From NCBI RefSeq assembly GCF_964340395.1, contig NC_135565.1:10272742-10336741 (forward strand): a stretch of DNA of 64,000 bases, in the 5' to 3' direction. Origin of the DNA: Glandiceps talaboti. Lineage: Eukaryota > Hemichordata > Enteropneusta > Spengelidae. Positions within the stretch are counted from its first letter, which is position 1; each line of letters opens with the position of its first letter. The notes beneath the pieces were generated by a model. The model was not told the DNA's origin, ran no database searches, and saw only the letters and a list, made by a program, of their open reading frames with translations. The position numbers were made by a program, and so were the translations under genes. Shown here in pieces: positions 13,050-24,840 of the stretch.

Positions 13050-14716
13050 GTATGTATGTGTAGATTTTGCAAACATAATTGTTGTCAACTGTAACGATAG
13101 CAACGTTTTGTGAGCAATATATCTGGCAGTTATTTATCACATGTAAACAATGCCATGTCTATTTTTGTTTTCAAACTAATAACACCAGTAATACTGTGTA
13201 TTTTTAGCATATATAAGTAGTCATTTTCAAACGTTTTAGTTTAAAGTTTTGTTATGGCGTAACTTGTATCTATGTACGCACACAAGACAGACCATGTTAT
13301 GGATCTCTGGCCTGACATTGACCCGAACATTGCCTGTCCAGAGTTCATCGTCCCATACTTGACTGCCTTAATTGCGACAACTGACAAGTAAATACATTAT
13401 TTATCGGGCATCACAAGTGCACTTTCTATATTTGCCACCCCGCCGAAATCAGACCAGATCACTGCACTACTGTAAATTTCAAAATGACTAAACTCTTTTT
13501 GGATATACAAAAATGTAGATGGGTGATATTTGTGAATTGATAACTTAGTGTTTGGTGAGAACGGTCTATATTATGGGGGGGGGGGGGGGGGGGGTACGTT
13601 AGAGAAGTCCTTCCTCGATCCTCAACGGTAACTTACTATTACAGATGACATATTTCTGACAGTAATCTTGTACATATTTGTGTTTATGCATTAAATTGTC
13701 CATTCTATGGCATTCCATTACATTGGCTATGGTAAAATATGTTTTATTCCCCATCCCTTCAGAAAACAGAAAAACAAATCTTCCTTCTTCGTTCCAGCTG
13801 CAACAATTTTTATTTGTAGCTTTTATTTTTATTGCAACAAATTGTTTACAAATGTATTTTTTATTATTTTTCTTTTCTTTTTTTTTGATCTGTGGAGGTT
13901 TTCAGAAAAATAAAGTTCATCATTACAAAAAAAAAATCATATATATTTATTGCAGCTACTTTCACCCATGTCAAATTTGATGAAAATAGTAAGCAATGCA
14001 ACCATCACTTTTAGGATTTCAGGTTTTACAGCTCTAAGATGAAATATTTTTTGCCTGAATTTGATATTGCCCCAACCTTTTTTTTTACCATCAATGATAA
14101 TTGAATCAGGTCAAAGTTCATGAAACTTAATATGATTTTAATATTTAATACTGCCAGGGTTCCCTTAGCTGTCTATGGTCTAAGTAGATTGTAGATTTGT
14201 TTTGGTCTTACTAATATTGGAACCAGTAGCTAGATATAGTATAGCCTGTTTCCATCGTGATCTTTGCTTTGTCAGAAACCATTTTTAATGCTATCAACGC
14301 CAACCAATATCAACTCCAACCAATTAGTGTGGTTTGAAAATTATATCTTCAAACTCATTGGTTTGAAAAACACACACACCCAGACTAATTAGTAATTGGT
14401 CGCAATGCAAATCTCTGAATGGCCCATCGCCAACTTACATATTTTGCGTAATTCACATGAAGCCAACTCCCAGGATACTCCGGTCATTTGCCAAAGTTTA
14501 TTGCACAAACCCAAGTACAAACTGCTGTCATATGGCGAGCATGCATTCTCATGTGCTGCACCCCATCTATGGAATGCACTGCCACTGGAAATACGACAAA
14601 GGCCAACAGCTAACGCCTTCAAAAAAGAACTTAAAGACATATATCTATTCTCCAGAGCATTCTAACTGTACAGCGTCTCTGAACTCTACATCGTAGTGGA
14701 AACTGGCACTTTATAA

Positions 14717-14755
<39 letters not shown>

Positions 14756-17700
14756 GATTGAATGAATTGGGAGTGATAATGTGCATAGGCCTAATTGACT
14801 ACTTTGTATATAAACAGGCTAGATAATAAGACAATAACATGTCTCGAAGCTACAGTATATTTACTCTAAGGCCTAACAAAAAAAATTTGCTCAATTTTAG
14901 AGTAGGTGGGGGTAGGTATATTTTTTATTTTATTTTATATATTTATATGTGAGTGTCTTGTTCAGGTCTCTGTGTTATTGGTTTCTTCTCATCAGATGTA
15001 CAGCCATTACAGGTTGGAAGAATAGTTTTATATTGTATTTTTAAGTTGATGTCAGTTTCCACATCCACTATTTCTTGCTAGACTTCACAATTTATTTTTT
15101 TATGATTGTATTATTTTTTTCTCAAATTCGTTAAAAAAAAAATTAGGGTCGGCGTTAAAAACTAGGTGAGGTCGGGTAATCGGAACCAAACAATTGTTTT
15201 AAAGGACTAAGTCTAAGCATTACATCTCAAAACTGCTGGAATATTCTGACTATGTCCAACTGGAATGAGTCAAACTACAGTAAATACATATACACGCCCA
15301 CCGTTCCGCTCTTCAATATGAATGAGGATGTGTCTAGACCTTTTACTGTAGGGAGATATTACATGAACCTTTAAGAAAAGACAGTTATTTGAAAGTTGTC
15401 TGCACGACCTTGATAGCTAAGCCATCATTTACATCAATCATAGGTTATTGGAAATGTACACATTAGGCTGCTATTATGATGTACATGTATGTTAGTTAAT
15501 GGGGCATACACATAATTTGAATTCTAAATTAGTAATGACGTGACCGTATGCGATATAAGTGGTAAGATCAATAGTTAAATGTAGAATAATAATGGAATTC
15601 TTTTAGTTTGGAATGGGTTGGGGGTGAGGAGGGGGTGAACCATTTTAGTTCATATCCGACAGGAATTTGTTTTGTACCCTAAAATGCAAACATCTCTTTG
15701 AAAAATGTCACCAAATCAATAAATGCATTATTTATAGTAGTAAATGTATGATAGTAAAATACATTAAAGTGTCAATAAAAGAGCTATTTTGTCCTCACAA
15801 CATTATACTGGCGTTATATTCATAATCATAGCACTATATACTTCATCATACTGAGACACACAGACAAGGACAAAATGTCTTCCTAGTCTGTGATACTGAA
15901 TTGAAACTAATTGTGCTACGTGTATCTGAAGCAATTATTAATTTTGACTAATTAAGTTAGAAAAGGAGTGGGGTGAGGCCTAACAATAAGAATTTTAATT
16001 CTTTATCCTACTGTGAACTATTAATTGCGCAGCTTGTAAATTAATAATGTTGTAATGAATTGTGAAGTAATGATGACATAAGACAATTTGATTCGTTTCA
16101 TTAATGGTGATATCTTACATCATGTATAGCGCCATCTATAGTCAGTCAGCCCATCACATAGCATCACAAAAAACTTATCTAGCTTACATGATGTACAGCA
16201 CCATCTATAGTCAGTCAGCCCATCACATAGCATCACAAAAACTTACATATAGCTTACCGGTACATCATGTATAGCGCCATCTATAGTTAGTGTACATCAA
16301 ATCACTAACTATAGTTAACATACCTCATGTACAGCGCCATCTATAGTCAGTCAGCCCATCACATAGCATCACAAAAAAACTAATCCAGCTTACATGATGT
16401 ACAGCGCCATCTATAGTCAGTCAGCCCATCACATAGCACCACAAAAAACTTATCTTGCTTACATCATGTATAGCGCCATCTATAGTCAGTCAGCCCATTG
16501 CATAGCACCACAAAAAACTTATCTAGCTTACATCATGTATAGCGCCATCTATAGTTAGTGTACAAATCACTAAATATACATACCTCATGTACAGAGCCAT
16601 CTATAGTTTAATACATGTACATCATATCACAGTAGTTAACCTACCTCAGTATACCGCCATCTATAGTTAGTGTACATCAAATCACCAACTATAGTTAACA
16701 TACCTCAGGTACAGTGCCATCTATAGTTTAATACATCATATCACAGTAGTTAACCTACCTCATGTATAGCGCCATCTATAGTTGGTGTACATCACTATCT
16801 TCATGCAGTGCCATAGTTCATGTATGTCATATATAGTATAGCACCAGCTATTGTACAGCACCATCTATAGTTAACTTTCATTCTAAATGTAGCTCTCAAA
16901 TGAATTATAAATACTACCCTGCAAAGAGGTCAGGGCTTTGTCATTAACAATTGTAGAAAGCTTGTACTAGTAGTAGTTAGAATCTTTATGCTAATCATAT
17001 ATTGTAAGATACATCATGTTGTTCCACCCTCATCAGCCTCCTCTTGGGATCGATGGTTGAGGGCGCCCCATCACAGCATACCTTACAGATGCTGGTAATC
17101 ACTGCTTGTAGCATTTTAACCACAGAGTTTACAACATTTTCGCATCACTGGCAACTTTTCATTTTTTTGTATCACAGGTAATTCACTTAGCGCAAGCCAA
17201 TCTCTTACCACTATGCCTTTGCCTCCAAGCACACTACAGCACTCTGGTCTCTCCACTACTCCTTCAGCTGTAACAACTCCAAATATAATGACAACTGTCA
17301 CGCTACAAACCTCGGCACCATTTACCAGTCAAGCTTCTCCAACTGACAGTTCGCAGTCAAGTGAAGGTGTGTCATCACTCCCTCCAAGTGAAGATTTGTC
17401 ATCACTGTCTTCAACCTCCCCGTCTGATACTAGCAGCATAAATCAAACACCTTCACCAACATTCACACCATCGCCTACATCTCCACCAACACCAGCAATA
17501 ACAGCATCTCAGACTCTTTCAACCTCTTCTTCAAGTTCAATACATATACCAATAAGTTCAAGTGTATTAACAGGCACAACACAAAGTACAAGTACACAGT
17601 TATCAACTACTATATACTGGACATTGGAAAAAGGACTGGAAACCCAACCATATTGGTTAACAACATGTAAGTAATACTTATATATATTCTACCATGCACA

Positions 17701-20700
17701 AGCCAAGTTATTGTCTTTGAACAGAAAATATGGATTTATATATACTATGGTTGTTGTACATCATGACAACCCGTGTTTACATCACTGGTTCTACAGTGAT
17801 TGCAATATGAGTCAGAACATTCTATTATTTTTCCAGATCTGTCATGAAATATTTTTCATGAATCAGTCAAAAAATAGTCATGACCTAAGGGGTTTTGTCA
17901 TTATGAGTCTTATGACTTATAGTGTCAATGCCCCTTAGGTCAGTTGTATTTTGCTTTGCTGAACAAATAGAAACATTTTTGGGAATCATTAGATATTATT
18001 TTCCAATATTGTCTTTGTGTAGTCAAGGAAAGTACAGGTAACCTAAGGGGCATTGATACTATTAGTTATAAGACTGATAATGACAAAACCCCTAGCCTTG
18101 TCACTATGAGTCACTAAACAAGTAGGTCACAAGTACAATTCAAGACAAGCTTAAGGCCCAAGCCAGATTATGATTAAAAGTGGGCTCATTCTTGCAAACC
18201 AGAAAATTGATTTTTCAGCTGATGCTAAGAAAAATCAAGGTCTTGGACAGTGTCATAAAGTGGCCTGTAGTTTATAATAATCAGTTACATAATGTAGATG
18301 TGAGAAAAGTTGTCTGGTGTTAGTGATAGAGATATTGAAAAAGTTGGTCCAAAAAACAATAATATGATCCTATCTGTGATTGAATCATGGACCTTTAAGT
18401 TTAATTAAAACAATGTAGTGTGATTATTTTTAATTGTGTTTATTGTCTATTTGAATAGTTATTACAGTAGCATCAAGTCAGGATGTCAAAGACGTAGCCT
18501 TTATGATTGGATTGGAACAAGGTTTAGCTGAGGCTTACCATGAAGGTAGACGACAAGACAGTCAGGAAGCTAGAGAGATTGACGACCTTTTGACCCAACT
18601 TGACCCCGATATCAATCCTTTAGTTATGGATAGAAGAAAGAAAAGGGCAACAACTCATAGAGGATATACAGTTCAGGTCAGTCTATTCTCTAACATAGTT
18701 TTATAGTGTATTCTCTACTCTATTCTCTCCATGATCTGGTCTATTCTCTCCATGATATGGTTTATTCTCTCCATGATTTGGTCTATTCTCTCCATGATCT
18801 GGTCTATTCTCTCCATGATCTGGTCTATTCTCCCCATGATCTGGTCTATTCTCTCAATGATCTGGTCTATTCTCTCCATGATTTGGTCTATTCTCTCCAT
18901 GATCTGGTCTATTCTCTCCATGATCTGGTCTATTCTCTCCATGATCTGGTGTATTCTCTCCATGATATGGTCTATTCTCACCATGATCTGGTCTATTCTC
19001 TCCATGATTTGGTCTGTTCTCACCATGATTTGGTCTGTTCTCACCATGATCTGGTCTATTCTCTCCATGATCTGGTCTATTCTCGCTATGACCTGGTCTA
19101 TTCTCTCCATGATTTGGTCTATTCTCACCATGATTTGGTCTATTCTCACCATGATCTGGTCTATTCTCTCCATGATCTGGTCTATTCTCACCATGATCTG
19201 GTCTATTCTCTCCATGATTTGGTCTGTTCTCACCATGATTTGGTCTGTTCTCTCCATGATCTGGTCTATTCTCTCCATGATCTGGTCTATTCTCTCCATG
19301 ATTTGGTCTGTTCTCACCATGATTTGGTCTGTTCTCACCATGATCTGGTCTGTTCTCACCATGATCTGGTCTATTCTCTCCATGATCTGGTCTATTCTCT
19401 CCATGATATGGTCTATTCTCACCATGATTTGGTCTGTTCTCACCATGATCTGGTCTATTCTCTCCATGATCTGGTCTATTCTCTCCATGATTTGGTCTGT
19501 TCTCGCCATGATTTGGTCTATTATCTCCATGATCTGGTCTATTCTCACCATGATCTGGTCTATTCTCTCCATGATCTGGTCTATTCTCACCATGATTTGG
19601 TCTGTTCTCACCATGATCTGGTCTATTCTCTCCATGATCTGGTCTATTCTCGCTATGATCTGGTCTATTCTCTCCATGATTTGGTCTGTTCTCTCCATGA
19701 TCTTGTTTATTCTCGCCATGATCTGGTCTATTCTCTCCGTGATCTGGTCTATTCTCTCCATGATATGGTTTATTCTATACATACTTCAGTCTATACTCTG
19801 CCCAATTCAGTCTATTCTCTGCACCGTTCTGTCTACATTCTCTATTCAGTCAAAGTCAATTGACTTTCTACTCAGTTCAAAACAGTCTATCGTCTCCATG
19901 GTTCACTCTGTTCTCAACTATTCTCTACACAAGTCAGTCTATTCTCTACACAAGTCAGTCTATTTTCTACACAAGTCAGTCTATTTTCTACACAAGTCAG
20001 TCTATTTTCTACACAAGTCAGTCTGTTTTCTACACAAGTCAGTCTATTTTCTACACAAGTCAGTCTATTCTCTACACAAGTCAGTATACATAGTTACATC
20101 CATTCTTATTAGGATATGATTGTTATTTCAGTTGATAGACCAGCTAAGAGATGCAGACAGTCCCACCAGTGTAGAAATAGTATTCTATGTAACAGAAGAT
20201 GGAACCAAGTATAAAAAAGTCCCGTCTGCGGAATCAGCAGCTACATATCAAAGACTAAGTCTACAAGAATTGACTATATTTATTGGCTACCCAGTGGAAG
20301 AAACAGTGAAAGGTGAGTCCTGGTTCTTGAAAACTGTTGTCGAATGTGAAAGTTTTGACGCAATATTGAAAATGTGTGAAGTGTGAATGAGACACAGACT
20401 ATTGAAACAGTATGTAATCAGAGAAGTAGAGTCTGGTAGGTTTTCAACTGATAATATTCCAGTTTGATATGTCAACTGATATTAATATTCCAGTTTGATA
20501 TGTCCATAATCTGTTAAATTTTGTACTGATCAACATTCTGCTTTGGATCAAGGTATACAGATGGGGATAATTAGGTAACATTTGCATATATTTGAATATC
20601 ATATACCACAGTGTTGGTGGGTTTGCATTGAGGAACTATGTAGATTTTACCTGATTTTAATACCATCCTTAATGAAAATTATATTAACTGTCTATTAGGG

Positions 20701-23413
20701 CTAAATTCGTGTTCTTTTAAGGTATTACATGGTACAGAAGGTGTATACGAATATTAACCCTCAGACTTTTCATGCAAAAGACTCCCTAGACCAATGACTT
20801 TTCATGCAAAAGACTCCCTAGACCAATGACTTTTCATGCAAAAGACTCCCTAGGCCAAGGACTTTTTTTCACTACAGAGTAGGAACTTATACCTAATCTA
20901 CAATTATCAAGTTTAACTTGAAAGGAATAAATAAAACATGCAACCAATCCTATATTTTCCTTATCCACCCATTACATATATATTGTCAAATGAATGATTT
21001 ACCTGGATATGAGGTGAAGGGGTGAAAATTGGGATTATGCAAATGAGTAAACTTATCTGCATCTATGCAGACTTAGCCTGGGAACCCAGAAGGAACTGTC
21101 TGTAATATGCAGACATGGCGTTGTAAGGGTTAAACTAACTATGATTGTAATTGACTTTTTTTTGTGTACAGATTACAATGCAGTGCCAACTCAGCAACCA
21201 CCAACTGATTCCAATGACAACGATCTATGGATTATAGCTGTTGTGTTGATTCCTATATTTATGTTATTTCTGTGCGTCTGTTTCTGCTGTTGTTGTCTGA
21301 TGAACAGAAAACGAGACACAGACATTGACCCTGACACACTGAAAATTATACAACATAAACAAAAGGTAAGATATCGCTCTATAACTCTTGTTTTAGTACC
21401 TGTCTTATTGTCAACAAATCAAGATCTGTCTCAGTATCTAACATGTTGACAAAATAATCTAAATATTTGTAATCTTCATTTTTAAAAACAAATCAAAATC
21501 TTTGTCTCTGTTCCCTTGAGTTTTTGTCAACCAATCAAAATCTTTGTTTCTGTTCCCTTGAGTTTTTGTCAACCAATCAAAATCTTTGTTTCTGTACCTT
21601 TGATTTTTGTCAACCAATCAAAATCTTTGTCTCTCTATATTCTCCCAATTTCTGCGCTGTACTAAATGGTACAAGTTTGTAAGTTTGCAAAGTATTTGAA
21701 AGCAATCATTTGTGTAATAATTACCTTTGCTTTCCGATGTTCCTGTTACCTGTATATTTATTTGTCAGTCACCATAGTAACCTTTTTTTTTTTTTTAAAT
21801 ATCATTTATGTAGTATCCATACAGGCCATATCCATCAACTGACACACCAAGACCAGAGAATGGAATCGATAACAAAGTGAATGGTTCTCTACCAAGCCAT
21901 ACTGACCAATACATTGATACAAATGTTACCAGGTACAAAAAATTAATGCTGATTTTGATAATAATAGCAATAATATGTTTATTACTTTACAAGGCCGTCA
22001 GTCTGTATACAACGTAAGAAATGTACAAATATGTCAAAGTCAAAGTCAAAGTCGCATATCTTAGTTCATACTAGTATTACAGTTTTTCAGTTGTAAGGAG
22101 AGTACAATGGAGTCATGTACATAATGTTCATTTTACATGTATTACAAATATAGCTGTAATATGGATGATTTGATTTTAGTACTTGGGCTAATAGCTACCC
22201 TCCTCTTTTTTGATGGAATGTCATCCCATTCTCGTATGCGAAAACCTATGTTTGGGTGGCAATGTTGTAATTCATTGACATAGCTTATATCAGATAAATT
22301 GACTTATTTTCTTTGATTGATTCATTACAATGTAATTAAGGCCAAAAAAAAAAAAGAATTATTTCTGGTCAAGACATTTTGTCTAAAGTGGTGCAACGAT
22401 TCAATTTTTTTATTTTTTTATTTTTTTGGATTGTCAACAAACGTATCATTCAATCATCTACTACATGTACTTATGACAGTTACTGTTCTTTTTATTTAGT
22501 ACTTTAGAGCTAGTGTGTATGTGGGACAGATTTCATTTGCTTGTTCATGATTGGATCTGCAGTTGTCTTCACTGTACTGAAGTAGGGGGGGGGGGTATTT
22601 TTGTGTTTCCGTCAGACTGCATGGGCTTGAAAAAAAATCCACGCATTTAAGTGATGTGAGTGCTGACCAGAAACAATTTTTTTTTTGCCTTAATCAATCA
22701 GTTAAAAGTAACACTCTTTGTAAAGGGTTTTCTTTATGATTTCATTTGATTCTAACATTGGTTTGTTGATTGATTGATTGGTTATAGGAAGGCAGATGGT
22801 GCTTTTGTACCATCAGATACAGAGTCGTCTATCAATGGAGACCCTTATGGAGGACAAGACAATACTATAATAGTAACAACACCACCTAGAGTACTACCTC
22901 AGAAATCACAACCTGGACAAGCTGGTGTCTTTGAACAAGTTGTAAAACTACAATCAGAACCCGTACACGGTGCCAAACCACCACCAAAACAGTTACCACC
23001 CTTAGAAAGTGAAGAATCTATTAAGGTAAAAAGTAAATTTGTTAATGATATCAGGGTGACCAAATTTTTTTTTCTGTTTCTCATTACCCGACGGACCTAA
23101 ATTTTCAGCTCTGACATCAAAATAAAAAAAGGATTTTTATTTGCACCTGCCCTTAATATTTTGTGGAGCAGCACCCTTTCTAGCAAAAATAAGAAAGTGT
23201 CTGGGCTGTCGATGTCATCTACAGTCATGGTGGCGATGATGACACTTGTTCATGAACAGAGCATTTTTTTCATGACAGAAGTTATTCAAGTACTAAGGGG
23301 GCTGAAAACATGCCAATTGTGTAGAGAAGGTGGGAAAGGGTTTGTTACCAGGAATTCAATAACAAGCAGATAGAGAAAAGGAAAAGGAAAAGGAGATGCA
23401 GAGAAACATGAAG

Positions 23414-23459
<46 letters not shown>

Positions 23460-24775
23460 GACCGACCGACCCATAGTTGCCATGAAAAAAGTAATGAGAA
23501 ACATTTTTTAAAAATAGGGTCACCCAAACATTGATATGAGGTTATTACTCAATATCATCTTTTGGTCCGTTCATTTTGTCATGAATGTCATTTTGATGTC
23601 GTGACATGTCATCAAGAATGATCACTATCATATGGGTGTAGCTATTTGAGAGGGATAATTTAATAAGCACCTGTTGAACTTCTACATCTGTACAGTGAGT
23701 CAGAAGAAGGCAACTTGCCTGCATAGCTTTTACCATTCTTTGAATGGCTGACACTTGAGGGCGCTGTTGTCACTTCAGAGAACATGCACAATTGTGTAGT
23801 ATACTAGTATTTTATAGTGAGTAGCAATATGGATATTGTAGATTTCATTACAGTCAGTTGTGCTACAGTACCATTGGCGATAATTTTCCTGATATCCTGT
23901 ATGTTATAATTACAGTTAAATCAGTCACTGAGACAAAAGGCAGATCTTGAGAAATACAGAAACAAAGTAAGACAGAGACAACAGAAGAAAAGTAAACGTA
24001 AAAAAGGAGTTGGACCGTGTGACGATGACTTTGATGATCAACACAGGTCAGTGTCAAACATTATGCAAATTATATTTTATAAATATTCGTTTCTTTCGCA
24101 TATCATTTTGTACAACAAAAATCACACAGTGGTCAACAATATGGTCAGTGTCAAGCATTATACAAATCATATTTTCATATGTATTCATTGGTTCATGTAT
24201 TATTTTTGTACAACCATGGATATAAATGTAATGCAAGTAAATTAATTGTATATGTCTTGCACTGTATTTTGATTACAAATATATGCAAACTATTATGTGT
24301 GTACCAGTGATTACCTGTGTCAGTGAGCACACATACTACTCAGGTATATGCATTCCATGCAATGTCAAAAAAACCTGCATGAGTATGCAAATGTTCCATG
24401 ATATACATGAGATCATGTGAATGCAGTAAGACTTGCTGTATTATTGATATGGTACGAGGAGACATCAAACATAAACAGACATAACATGATTACGATATAG
24501 ATATAGTATATGTTTCTGTGTGAATATTTATAAGTTTTTTGTCATTCATATTTAATAAAGTACATTGTATTGATTGATTGACAGGAAAGAGAATGAAAGT
24601 GAAGATGGAGAATTAGGACCCCCTGACACAGACAAAGTGAGTGAAATAAGAACTCCCTATCAGTGCAGAATTATGTGTGTACTGATTTCTTAGCTTGCAT
24701 TAGCATGACTTAACGGAGGTTCAGTAAATGCGTATAGGCATGGTGAAATGTGTATGTGTTGGGGTTGGAGGGTGG

Positions 24776-24840
<65 letters not shown>

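Noticed and set aside
13678-13980. 100-residue Phe-rich frame resembling a membrane protein
   Set aside because: A T-rich stretch in intron 1 reads as Phe/Ile/Leu by composition; no splice signals or family match.
18706-20119. Open frames of 355-462 residues
   Set aside because: Produced by 21-bp repeats within an intron of the KIAA1549-like gene.
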